Part shown: positions 10,872 through 20,730 of the stretch, one piece after another
Layout of the letters: each line of letters opens with the position of its first letter
Position numbering within the stretch: the stretch's first letter is position 1
NCBI GenBank assembly: GCA_003971905.1
Contig: RSEE01000001.1
Span: 558,001 to 622,000 of the forward strand
Source: Moniliella sp. 'wahieum'
Lineage: Eukaryota; Basidiomycota; Moniliellomycetes; Moniliellales; Moniliellaceae
Reading direction: 5' to 3'
Length of the DNA: 64,000 nt
Program-made: the position numbers and the translations under genes
The notes under the pieces: generated by a model
Seen by the model: only the letters and a program-made list of their open reading frames with translations
Databases searched by the model: none
What the model was told of the DNA's origin: nothing

Positions 10872-11353
10872 TTAGATGTAAGTGTCGTACGCGATGGGGG
10901 CAAGAGTCTCGGGGAGGTTGTCCTCCGTCTTGATGACACGGGCGTCACGAGGAAGAGCAGGACGGCGCTTGAGGTCGAACGTCTCGCCAGCCTCCTTAGC
11001 GATGCGCTTCTTCTCTGCGTTGGACTTGACGCGGGCGAGGAAGTCGTCACGGCACTTGGAGTGCTTGACGTGCTCAACCCGCACATTCACGCGCTTCTCC
11101 ATGTAGCGACCACCGACAATCTTGTAAATGATCACACCCACAGCGCGGGGGGCCACGTTGTAGACCACACCGGTGCGGCCGTGGTAGTACTTATGGGGCA
11201 TACCCTTCTGAATGGCACCGTTCGCCTTGATGTCGACGATGTCACCAACGTGGTAGGGCCGCAGGTAGGTCGAGAGGGGGATCTGGCCGTGCTGGCGGAA
11301 ACCGCGCTTGAAGAGGTCGCGCGTGCGCGCCCGGTAACCGAAGAGTGAGGCAT
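10872..11353 (-). CDS. RPL21: 60S ribosomal protein eL21
   Basis: Large-subunit ribosomal protein. The minus strand reads FGYRARTRDLFKRGFRQHG, IPLSTYLRPYHVGDIVDIKA, GMPHKYYHGRTGVVYNVAPR, YMEKRVNVRVEHVKHSKCRD and ETLAPIAYDTYI with TAA at 10872-10874. The ATG at 11351-11353 gives the basidiomycete-style start MPHS only if one T is restored in the run just after it. With that base the protein is 160 residues, the normal length. The only frame break is this one base, in a gene that must be functional, which is good evidence for an assembly error. A sequence resembling a 3' splice site (GACGTTAG) lies immediately before the start codon context, so a 5'-UTR intron is likely. Confidence 0.95.
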
Positions 11354-11889
11354 GGCGGTTTCTAACGTCAACAGAACAGGTCAGTCCTCCCACTCGCCTC
11401 AAGTTCCTCTCAGGCGCGGTTGGCAAAGGGAGCATGGCGGGTCGCATGGTCCGAAGCCAACCGCTCGCTCAGGCGGGCGCTGATACGCACCTACAGTTGT
11501 TTGATGACCTCGTTGGTGAGAAGGCCAGCTAGGAGATGTAAGAGAGCACAAAACAATCCGAAATGGTGTTCTAGGGTTGGGGTGGGTGGTGCTGCGGGCA
11601 GCGATTAGTCGCACGATACCAGTGTGCGGCAAATATTGCGGTTACTGCAGATGCTTCTAGCACTGAGGCACTGTTTTAATTTTCGCGAGGCCACACTGCG
11701 GTCGTGGTCATCCGTAGTCAGGACGCACATGTAGGGTTGCTCTCAGCCGGCCTCCCCTTCGTCGGCACCTTCGTCGTGCTGCTCTTGTCGACATCGGTCC
11801 CCGCCGCCAAATTTAAGGTAAGCATCCCTTTAGCTCAACCTCGTCACGCTCGCGAGCGAGGTCTAACACACTTTACTCTTCGAAGTACT
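11354..11889. promoter_or_regulatory. Bidirectional promoter region between eL21 and uS4 genes
   Basis: A 536-bp spacer separates two divergent ribosomal-protein genes. Likely 5'-UTR introns flank both starts. On the plus strand GTAAGC at 11818 pairs with a CTAAC branch-like site at about 11863 and an AG shortly before the uS4 ATG. On the minus strand a GTGCGT donor lies near 11489 and the GACGTTAG acceptor near 11363. No specific activator site could be assigned with confidence. Confidence 0.5.
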
Positions 11890-12466
11890 ATGCCTCTTGC
11901 TCCCAGGAAGCAGTCGAAGACGTACAAGGTGCCCCGTCGTCCCTTTGAGGCGTCCCGCCTTGACTCGGAGCTCAAGTTGGCTGGCGAGTACGGTCTCCGC
12001 AACAAGACTGAGATCTGGCGCATTCGCTTACCCTCTCCAAGATCCGCCGTGCGGCCCGTGAGCTGTTGAAGCTGGACGAGAAGGACCCCAAGCGTCTCTT
12101 CGAAGGCAACGCCATCATTCGCCGTCTTGTGCGCATTGGTGTGCTCGACGAAACCCGCATGCGTCTTGACTATGTGCTGTCCCTCACCGTTGAAGACTTC
12201 CTTGAGCGTCGTCTTCAAACTCAGGTTTTCAAGACTGGCCTCGCCAAGTCGATCCACCATGCCGTGTGCTCATCCGCCAGCGCCACATTCGCGTCGGCAA
12301 GCAGATCGTCAATGTGCCTTCGTTTGTCGTCCGTCTCGACAGCCAGAAGCACATCGACTTTGCTCTGAACTCGCCGTACGGAGGTGGCCGCGAGGGCCGC
12401 GTGAAGCGCAAGCGCGCTAAGGCTGCTGCCGAGGGTGGTGACGAGGAGGAGGAGGATGACGAGTAA
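11890..12466 (+). CDS. RPS9: 40S ribosomal protein uS4 (yeast Rps9)
   Basis: Small-subunit ribosomal protein that binds 18S rRNA early in assembly. Reads [118 protein letters not shown] and a Lys-rich then acidic tail (EEEEDDE), TAA at 12464-12466. Two single-base deletions are obvious. One C is lost near 12029 (between RIRL and TLSK) and one C near 12262 (between HHA and RVL); each is in a run of C. With both restored the protein is 192 residues, normal for the family. No intron interrupts the coding region. Confidence 0.96.
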
Positions 12467-12702
12467 ATCACGCCCGTCTCTCCCCTTGTTGGCGTTTGCA
12501 TGGTGCATTTTCCAGGCCTGCTGTAGGCGCCCTGTGGTATGTAGTGTTGCGCTCTGACGGACCCCGTCAGCGCGTTGGCGCTTTGCCTGCTGTCGCCGGT
12601 ACAGGCATGGCTACCCCTTGACTTCTTGTCGCCTAAAATCATACTACTATGCCAATCTTCATCATTGTCTTCTCCAGTTTAGATGTGCTAGGGTATTTCA
12701 AG

Positions 12703-13434
12703 CTAGGGCGATCCGCACCCGCTTTTCGCCAGCTTCAGGGTCATCGCTGGCACGCTTGGGCGGCTCGCCATTATCTGCGGAACGTCTGCTGCAGTGGTGT
12801 CCGTCCCCGGTTGGTACACTTTAAATGCACGAGCGGTCGAAGTCGACATGCGAAGGTCGATTGGAGGCTGGGCTGCGCGCGCGGCAGCCATGGATTGATA
12901 GATCGCATCGTAAGTCGCCGTCTGACAAGGGAAAAACCGTCAACGATGACCTTGTCGCAATTCTGATGCTACGAAGAAAAGCACGTACTAATCGATTGCC
13001 GAGAACGTTGAACAGGTCGGGCGATTGCATGATGGCGTCGTTCAAGACAAAGTAGGCCGCCTGGGTCTCGGTCTCATGAGGCGAGGTGCGCTGGCGGCGG
13101 TGAATGACAAAGAGACTGGGCGGGCAGCATGGGAAACGATATACTCGATGCCAACAAAGGAACGCAGCTTCTCGGCTTCCTCTGCGGACGTCCAGCGACC
13201 CACAGGGACTAGTTCCACAGCCTGCATCCGCAGCATCTGGTTGGTGCTCTGACGGTCAAAGAAGGGCGAGAGGGCAAAATAGTCCAGCACAGTGCGGTCG
13301 GTGAGAGCACCGAACGTTTGGATAAACTCTGGCGCCTTGAAAGCGGTGCTGAGTAGGTCGTATTGGCTCATGCCAACTGGCACCAAGCCCAGCGCCCCAA
13401 CCCCAGCCTCAGGCGCTCCACCGGCTTCGTCCAT
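12703..13434 (-). CDS. MED6: Mediator complex subunit 6
   Basis: Head-module subunit of Mediator, which links activators to RNA polymerase II. Exon 1 (12989-13434) reads MSQYDLLSTAFKAPEFIQTF, ALTDRTVLDYFALSPFFDR, NQMLRMQ, FVGIEYIVSHAA, then after one missing C (near 13125) PSLFVIHRRQRTSP, AAYFVLNDAIMQSPDLFNVL. The intron 12922-12988 (GTACGT...TCAG) keeps frame into TYDAIYQSMAAARAAQPP in exon 2. The C-terminus is ambiguous: the spliced frame stops at 12703-12705, while another frame gives a Lys/Arg-rich ending (EPPKRASDDPEAGEKRVRIA) that looks more natural and would need one more indel. ATG 13434 is chosen as the first Met before the conserved block; a slightly upstream start cannot be excluded. 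It converges with uS4 (236 bp apart). Confidence 0.87.
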
Positions 13435-14174
13435 CGTGTCGATGGTTTCTCGCAAGCAGCAGGTAAACCAAAGGCATGATGTCAACCCAATCGACTGCTC
13501 TTGATTACGTCAGCAGCCTGGCCGCCTTGGAGTCTTGCCGCTTCTTCAGCTTGGTTCTGTCGGTTTAAGCTGTGTCCTCTCGGCGAAGATTGCACCACCT
13601 TCTCCTCTACCTCCACCTCCACCTCCGCTGTATTCTCGAGTACTCACTAGTCTTATTGTGCCATCTGCTCACGGTCGCTTTGATGTGCCCCTGGTCTTCC
13701 AGCATCTCGTCCGTCACATCGTACGCACGCCGGGGTGGTAGAGCCGAGAAGGTTACGCTGGCATGCTTCCTTTCTTGTGGCGTAATACCCTCACTATCTC
13801 GGTTACTGCTGGCCTACTAGATGCTTGGATCTCATCTACCACTTTGCTTCAACCATTGTACCGGAAATTATTCTCTACGTTCAAGTGCATTTCTTCTCCG
13901 CGCCCACTGGCCTTTGCACACTTTTCTAACGGGATGCATTATAAGGCCCGCTGAATTTTCTGACTGATATGAGTGCAGAGGATAATGCTTGGCTCGACGT
14001 AAGGCTAAGGTTGGGATACCACTGTCCCTGTGGGATGCAGGCGAGTTCAGCGCGGGATGCGCTTGTTGCCGGAAGCGAGACTGAGGATATGGGTGGATAA
14101 CTCCCTTATGATGACAGGAAGCTCACCCGCCTTGGCGGCTCGTAGATAAGATGGCAGGAAGTTTCGATTATGCA
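13435..14174. other. Spacer upstream of MED6, no recognisable gene
   Basis: Plus-strand open frames at 13535-13954 contain Pro- and Leu-rich stretches and one protein-like segment (AHGRFDVPLVFQHLVRHIV) but I recognise no family. A small unannotated gene is possible. 13955-14174 shows nothing. Confidence 0.3.
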
Positions 14175-14714
14175 TCATGCCGTTGCACGCATCCTGAAGT
14201 ATTTGCCACCCTTGGCCTGGAAACCGGTCATGACTGCAGCAACCGAACGCTGAGAATCACCAAGTCTTGAGTGTATTTGACAACAAGGTAGATGCCATTC
14301 TCGCCGTAGTTCTGTGTCGGCCTATTTGCGCATCTTCAATGCATTGCACGTGCTCTGCAATGTATTTGCGGAGCACTTCCTGAATCTGCTGCTGCTGGAA
14401 GTACCCCTTGATAATCAGCCAGCCCCGCCCCATCATCCTCGTTGCCAATTGTTCCCAGATCAGCGAACCGGAAGGCCTGTACATGAAGCTCATGCTGGTC
14501 ACAGTGCATGCACAGGCAAACGTATAGGCATAATTAACAAACGTATCTTCTTAGTTCCCTGGCGCCCCACCATTGGCGGGCCATCTTCTAGTTCTCTATA
14601 TCCGCAAGCAAAGGTGGGTTGTGCTCGTGCAAGGCGTGACAAAGGCCCGGTTCAAGATCAGAGAGACAAGGGTATGTTATCACGTCACGCAGGCAAACCA
14701 AGGTACTGAGCGAA
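14175..14714 (-). pseudogene. SUI3: eIF2-beta-like C-terminal half, decayed and cut off by the copia element
   Basis: Fragments of translation initiation factor eIF2 beta are readable on the minus strand across three frames: DLLNRAFV-type sequence then HEHNPPLLAD, PPMVGRQGTKK, FADLGTIGNEDDGAG, LIIKGYFQQQQIQEVLRKYI, TELRRE, then QRSVAAVMTGFQAKGGKYFR with TGA at 14175-14177. The order and spacing match the family core and its C-terminal zinc ribbon. The zinc ribbon itself is damaged: where CKSADTEL would be expected the frame reads Lys-Met-Arg-Lys-stop-Ala-Asp, and the second Cys pair is absent. These include substitutions, unlike the simple indels in neighbouring genes. The 5' side ends within 5 bp of the retroelement target duplication. 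Family identity is fairly good; pseudogene status is inference. Confidence 0.62.
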
Positions 14715-14719
14715 CGACG
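14715..14719. repeat. Target site duplication, left (CGACG)
   Basis: The five bases before the left LTR are CGACG and are repeated exactly after the right LTR at 20296-20300, the 5-bp duplication typical of Ty1/copia integrase. Confidence 0.93.
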
Positions 14720-14936
14720 TGTTGGGACCCGTGGTCCCGTACTTAGGCCAAGGCGCCTCATCACCCTTCACCCCTGATTTGTCCTCCGAAGCCTCCACGT
14801 GTATACTCAGGCTTGTCTGAACCCCTGTCTCTAGGTGTGGCACAAGGCTTAGACCTCAACCACCACCATCGCGATTGCATTGCTCTACATTTCCAGAGGT
14901 TCTTCACCCAATCCCTTGGGTTCCTCCGGTCTTACA
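14720..14936 (+). repeat. Left LTR of copia element
   Basis: 217 bp, TGTTGG...TTACA. The first 20 bases contain an inverted repeat GGGACC-CGT-GGTCCC. Compared with the right LTR there is one extra A near 14910 and one extra C near 14927, nothing else. Immediately downstream (GAGTTACAATCC...) I could not match a primer binding site to a tRNA end. Confidence 0.95.
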
Positions 14937-15042
14937 GAGTTACAATCCTCTTGACGCTCAGCCCTGAGCCTTCCACTCTTACACTCTTCGGTCCTCCGCT
15001 GCCGGCCCTATCCACAAGCGCTTGCTCGAACTGCGTAAGCTA

Positions 15043-16318
15043 ATGGCAAGCATCATGAGCTCTCAGACTCAGGAGTCTTGGTTCAACTCCTCAACCCCTA
15101 CTTCACCAACTGCCGCCGCAGAGAGAGCACCACTCCCGTCGGAGTTGACCACGCCTCCCCGCCGCTGACACCATCGCGTGAATCTACCCCTACACCTCAA
15201 CCCACCCCCGTGGGCCCCGACAACACCGCGAACGACGTCGCCACCCTCGCCGACCGCATTCGCAACATGTTCAAATTGTTTCCCGAACACATCACCCTCA
15301 AACAGCTACAGGACACTGGTATCAAGCTTGGGTACAGCGAAAAGACGACCACAGAAGCCATTGTCATGTTATCATGTGAGAATCCACCCAATGCTAGCAA
15401 GACGAAGGTGCCTTATCGTCAACTCCGGCCGTCGACGACAACCCGTGGGCTTTGACTCCCGACAAGCTCCTCCGTAGTGCCACTCGCACCAACGTGCCGT
15501 ACCACGAGCGTTTCCACAACAACAGCTCGTTTTGGTTATGGACCCGGATCTTCCTCCCTCGTATCCAGATTATCCCTGGAGCGCGTGAGCATCTGGAACA
15601 GGGCAAGGCCCTGGACGGGTATAACGCAGAACTGGACGCTCACTTGGCCAACATTCTACTCCCGTGGATAGACTCCGACGTCGTCCAGCAGATCACCGGC
15701 GATGGCACGCCGGCTCTAGGGTCTGCATACTATCATGCTCTGCGTGATTTGTACGGCACCGTTTCAGACACTGAGATCTGTGATATCCTCATAAAGGTTC
15801 TCACTCTCAAAATGGGCACCAAGTCGGGCCGCCAATACCTGAATGAGTTCACTGTGGCGGTAACCCAGTACGAGATGACGTCCAAGTCCAAGCTGGACGA
15901 GATTGGTCTAGCACAGATGCTACGGAAAGGCGTTACTGATCAGGGGTGGTTGCACCTCCATCGTAACAGCAGCTACGCCGAATTGCGCCGAGCAGTGAGC
16001 GAACTCAAAGGCTCCAACTACGGCAGTACCTCCAGTTCAAGCCCAGCTCCCTCCAGTACGGCCCCTTCGGAAGCCACGTCGCACAGCCAAACAAGCAGTA
16101 CGGTGACAGGCCGCGGACGAGGCCGAGGTGGCAGCGGGTACAGAGGAAGTCACCGTGGTGGCCAACGTGGCGGCCACTTTAGCCGGCCGGCTACGACAGC
16201 CCAGACCACCTCATCTGCCCATGCAGTAACCCCTATGGCAGCCACTACACCACCCGAGTCAGCCACATCGACTGAAACGGAGTCTGTCGTGTCCACAATC
16301 CCTCCTCACCCCTACTAG
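15043..16318 (+). CDS. Copia gag (UBN2-type) with RGG-rich tail, ends at amber TAG
   Basis: Capsid precursor of the retrotransposon. ATG at 15043 (second in-frame ATG at 15055). A Ser/Thr/Pro-rich N-terminus passes through frame changes near 15170 and 15450. The UBN2-like capsid core follows (FWLWTRIFLPRIQIIPGARE, YNAELDAHLANILLPWIDSD, ALGSAYYHALRDLYGTVSDT, LEIGLAQML-type helix). The C-terminal 90 residues are Ser/Thr-rich with an RGG box at about 16108-16190 (GRGRGRGGSGYRGSHRGGQR). No CCHC zinc knuckle is present, unlike most copia Gag proteins, so RNA binding may rely on the RGG box. The frame ends with TAG at 16316-16318, and the same frame continues directly into the protease. Confidence 0.88.
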
Positions 16319-19300
16319 GACAGCGCGGGAGGCCCTAAGCCAGCCAACCTCCCTGCGCAACACGATTCAGGTGCGAGACCATCCGTATTCAATGAACGAA
16401 GTGCGTTTATCAATCTTCGTCCACACCGCGAGCCCATAGCAGTGGCAAACGGACAGATCGCATACACTGAAGGCATTGGCACCATCTCTATGTACATTCA
16501 AACCCAGAACGGAGCCCCTATCCGCATCCACCTACCCGGCAGCTTGTACTGCCCCACCTTCCCGACCAACCTGCTCAGCGCTTACCATCTATCTGTCGCA
16601 GGCATTGGCAGCTGGATCCCTCAGGTGGCCATGGTCTCTATCTCGGACGACACGGCGAACCTTTTCGTCTCGCCGCCGACTCAAGCTATTCCCTTACTCT
16701 GGCGCCCAATACGACAGCCACAGCCAACAGCGCCACTTCGCTACTCAACCTTGATGCAACCCTGGTCAAGGTGAAAAACGCCCACATCCGATGGAATCAT
16801 GCACCTCTAGATCAACTTTCATCCCTCACGTCGGATGACCCAGCATTCGAACGGGTCAACAGTGGCGACATCGCTTTAGTCCGGTCCTCGTGGCACTGTG
16901 CACCATGCGCATTAAGCAGAGCCACTGCCCCACCCCACGCCACGACTGGACGCCCAATCCGAACCATTCGCCCTCTTCTCTCTCCTCCACCTCGACGTCC
17001 TTGACATATCCCGCCAAGGCGGCGGGGGTCATACTTACGCCCCTTATCATTGTCGACGACTTTACGCGGTATACCTGGACGCTACCCCTGGTGTCCAAGG
17101 GTGATGCCACAGCCGAACTTCAAGCCTTCATCCGGCGCGAGCATCGCCAACATCCCGACCGCCCCCTTCAGACGGTCCGCTCTGACAATGCGCCTGAACT
17201 CACCACCGCAATGGACGAGTTTTACTGCGAGCTGGGAGTAGTGAGCGAGCGCACCAATCCTGGCGAAAGTGCGTCCAATGGGGTCGCCGAACGCGCCATA
17301 AGATCGATTACGGATCGCGCTCGACTCATGGTAATCGCCAACAGATTGACTCCCGACGAGTGGTGGGAACACAGCTTGTTGGCGGCCACATATGCACACA
17401 ACCAGTCGCCGCCGAAAGCACTGGGTGGGGACAGCCGATTTGTCCGGTACCATGGCTTCAAACCCTCCCTTCGCATGCGCGTTTTGGCACTCTTGCCTAC
17501 CTGCACCTATTGCCCAACCAACGCGAGGGCGGCAAACTTGGTCCGCGGGCCGTCCCAGCAATGTTGGTGGGTTACGGGCACGGCCGCGGTTCGAAGGGTG
17601 GCTCTTTGCCATCCACCAGGACGACGGCCAAGTTGGATTCCGTTGGAAAAAGCCGTCCACCTGGACACATGTCCCGTACACCACCGAATATCCCACGCAC
17701 TTTCATCTGAACCCCCTTGTCCCTGCTGGTGGCGGAGAGGTGCGGGGGGGCGGAGAAATGGGTGCTGGTGGGAAGTCAGACAGCTCCCCACCCCGGCGTG
17801 TGCGTTTTGCGATAGATGAACTGACCCGCGATACTAATGAGGCACATCGCCCGGCTCAAGCCAACGAAAATGAGAATTCAGAGCCTGGCCCCACTCCCAC
17901 CAACTCCAACCCCCCACATGTATCCCCCCAACCTGTTGCATCTGACCCCGCAGGCATGGCACAACGCCAGGCAAAGCAAGCCGAAGAAAATGAAACTATC
18001 ACAGAAGATGCCGTTGACACTGGCCACCAAGTCCTGCTTTCCCCTCCCTCTTCCACTTCCCCTTCCTCTCCCGCCCTATCCCCCTCCCCTCTCCCCACCG
18101 ACACGCTCGCCCCCGTGACCGTGCCCCTGACCGATACAGCCGTCCCCCACTCGTGCGTCGCAATCCCGTTCGCCAAGCGCGTATCAACGCTCCACCCCTC
18201 GACCTGTCCATTCCAGCCAACGACAATTTGCGCGATGGCACCTTTTCCCTGCTCGTCAACAAGGCCCCTAGCATCTTGGCAACCCGGCCGCCCTCTCCGC
18301 CCTAGGAATGCAGGCTTTGGTGAGTATTTTCGGACCAGCGCCGGACACATCCATGCTACCTGCTTCGGAGCCAAGCTCGCCCCCCATCGCACTCGCAATC
18401 GAATCCGCGGCAAGTGACACCGAGGTCATACTGACCACCGATGGGTCCCGGTGGCCCCCAAGAACATCAAGAAGTTGGTGGGTCACCCTGCCTTTGATGG
18501 CGTACTCGAGGCAATGCGCCTCGAGCTTCGGCGTTTTGACGAGCGTGACGTGAAGGAAGTTGTACCCATCCCCCCAGGGATCAAACCCCTTCCCGGCATG
18601 TGGGTCATAGGTACTAAGACGGATGCGGATGCTAACTTCCTCAAGTACCGTGCCCGCTACGTTGTGGGAGGGCACCGGCAAGTTCCTGGCACATGGGCGA
18701 AATCTTTTGCTCCTGCCGTTCGTACTGCTGCCGTCAACACGCTAATTGCGTTGGCCGAAGCTGATGGCCTCCACTTATTTTCTGCCGATGTGGAAGCTGC
18801 CTACCTCTATGCCGATATCAACGAGCTCGTCTATGTTCGACCACCCCCCTTCTTCCCAGAAGCGCCCGGTCATTGCTGGAGACTCAAGAAAAGTCTCTAT
18901 GGCCTGCACCAGAGCGGGGCCAACTTTGGAGATTGGCTCCGCACTTTCCTTTGCGACCGACTCCACTTCACTAGCCTAAAATCAGAGCCTGCCTGTTCAT
19001 ACGTCGCACCGAACCTCTTGGCCTGATCCTAATCGCCGTCCACACTGACGACTTTTTGGTCGCGTGTCGGTCCCAAGAAGCGTATGATGAATTCTTAGTG
19101 GAATTAAGGCGCAGCATCCAAATTAAGTCCAACGGCCCCCTACGTTTCCATCTCGGCTGCCAATACGACCGTATCGATGGACGACTGTACATCAGCCAAC
19201 CCAAATTCATCGCTGAGACGCTTGCCGCGCATGACATATCACCTCACCGGCCCCGCTACCTTCCAATCGGCCACCAACTTCCGCCTCCCAAGCGACCCGA

Positions 19301-20015
19301 ACACGAAAAGCGTGCCACTCGAGACGAGCACCGTGCCTACCGTTCTATTGTCGGATCCAGCTTGTGGGCGGCTCGTATGTCCCGGCCTGATGCCCTCTTT
19401 GCGGCTACCTTTTTAGCGCGGTTTATGGACGACCCGTCCGCCGCCCACCGACGCGCAGCGGAGGACCTATTACGTTTCTTCGCCGGTACGTCTGACTACT
19501 CTTTGTGCCTCACACCCAACCGATCTCGCCCTCTACTCGAGCTGCACACCGATGCCTCCTTTGCATCAGACAAGAGCAACTCTCACTCCGTTTCGGGCCA
19601 TGTTGTTTTTGTTTTCGGTGTGCCTGTATCCTGGGGCTCCAAGTCCCAAAATCAAGGTGTGAGCAACACAGCAGCATCTGAATACCTAGCCATGGGAGAT
19701 GGCCTTCGAGATGCTCTATTCATTCGCAACATACTGTTTGAACTTGGTGTCTGCAAGGCTAATCACCCGATTGAGCTCTTTGTTGACAACACCGCTGCCA
19801 AAGCGTTGGCCGAAAAGCTCGGCAGCCTAGGCAAAATACGGGAGATTGACGTCTCGTACCACGAGGTGCGGGAACGCATCCACCGAGGCGAAATTAAAGT
19901 CCACTACACTCCAGGTGCACACCATCTCCCTGACTGGTTCACCAAACCTCTTTCTCTTCCCAAGATCATTTCTGCGCGTAACAATTTCGATTTGGCTTCT
20001 CTTTCTTCGCGCTGA
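16319..20015 (+). CDS. Copia pol: protease, integrase, reverse transcriptase, RNase H
   Basis: Begins in the gag frame directly after the amber codon. Aspartic protease motif HDSGARPSVFN is at about 16360. GAG-pre-integrase HIRWNHAPLDQLSSL precedes a CAPC pair. Integrase core: LIIVDDFTRYTW, VRSDNAPEL and NGVAERAIRSI supply D-D-E. RT: KYRARYVVGGHRQ, LFSADVEAAYLYADI, KKSLYGLHQSG and the catalytic box VHTDDFLVA (Thr-Asp-Asp where most copia elements have Val-Asp-Asp). RNase H: LHTDASFASD, ASEYLAMGDG, LFVDNTAAKA. The TGA is at 20013-20015. At least six single-base indels split it between 16740 and 19060; the RT/RNase H part 19056-20015 is open throughout. A long Ser/Pro-rich linker (about 17740-18300) separates integrase and RT. 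Confidence 0.93.
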
Positions 20016-20080
20016 TCCCCTTTCTACTTTTCTTTTGTTGATGGCCAACGGGCTTCTTTCGTTCCCTTGGCCCGGGGGGG

Positions 20081-20295
20081 TGTTGGGACCCGTGGTCCCG
20101 TACTTAGGCCAAGGCGCCTCATCACCCTTCACCCCTGATTTGTCCTCCGAAGCCTCCACGTGTATACTCAGGCTTGTCTGAACCCCTGTCTCTAGGTGTG
20201 GCACAAGGCTTAGACCTCAACCACCACCATCGCGATTGCATTGCTCTACATTTCCAGAGGTTCTTCACCCATCCCTTGGGTTCCTCGGTCTTACA
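20081..20295 (+). repeat. Right LTR of copia element
   Basis: 215 bp, identical to the left LTR except for one base fewer in two homopolymers. Preceded by CCCGGGGGGG at 20071-20080. Confidence 0.95.
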
Positions 20296-20300
20296 CGACG
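20296..20300. repeat. Target site duplication, right (CGACG)
   Basis: Exact copy of 14715-14719 on the other side of the element. Confidence 0.93.
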
Positions 20301-20730
20301 GACCCATATACACGTAAGGGTACATTCCAGCGCCCTTGAGAACCTCGACTCCTTCTGCACCAGGTCAATATATATCATATTTTGTTCAATCTATGTCAAC
20401 GTTTCCTTCTTTAGCTTTTCTTCTTTTTCTTCAGTAAGTCCCGAAACAGGTCATCGGGTCCGACGGAGGGGTCGGCGTTGGATACTTTTGCGGCTCGAGG
20501 GCTGTGACATACCCATTTTGTCTGAGAGAAGTGTCGTCACCAGCTCCCTTGGTGGAAGGCAAGTGGTCGATGAGAGATAGTAACAGTTTTTGCCGTCACC
20601 TTGCTCTTGCTATTGTTTTTTCGTACCGCCAAACATGGTACCGGCTCAACATCTTTCGTCTGGCCATCGGCATCAGGTTCAGCATGTTCTGTGGCACGCT
20701 CTGTGCTCTCATGCGCGGCTCTGTGGCGCG
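20301..20730 (-). pseudogene. Possible N-terminal half of the interrupted eIF2-beta-like gene
   Basis: On the minus strand I read a charged stretch (EHAEPDADGQTKDVEPVP) and then NADPSVGPDDLFRDLLKKKK followed by further lysines. An acidic/aromatic segment followed by a polylysine block is what the N-terminal half of eIF2 beta looks like (K-boxes). Its orientation and position fit the C-terminal half at 14175-14714 on the far side of the retroelement. The frame between the K-box and the insertion point (20301-20420) is not clean, so an intron there or decay is possible. The match rests on composition rather than unique motifs, hence the low confidence. Confidence 0.38.

Larger units (their letters stand above)
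14720..20295 (+). mobile_element. Complete Ty1/copia LTR retrotransposon, 5,576 bp
   Basis: Structure: LTR (217 bp), gag, pol in the copia order protease-integrase-reverse transcriptase-RNase H, a run of seven G just before the right LTR that may serve as polypurine tract, and LTR (215 bp). TSD CGACG flanks it. The LTRs begin TG and end CA; they differ only by one base in each of two homopolymers (an AA and a CC), so the insertion is recent. All catalytic blocks of Pol are visible, although the reading frame is broken by about six indels of the same kind as in host genes, so the element may be intact in reality. It is inserted antisense to the eIF2-beta-like gene, whose putative halves lie on both sides. 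Confidence 0.96.

Noticed and set aside
11890-12466. Programmed frameshifting in the ribosomal protein gene
   Set aside because: Breaks are deletions in C runs at positions without any slippery-site logic, and similar breaks occur in many unrelated genes; assembly error is simpler.
15070-15095. tRNA-like GGTTCAACTCC B-box motif
   Set aside because: Lies within gag coding sequence and no cloverleaf can be folded around it.
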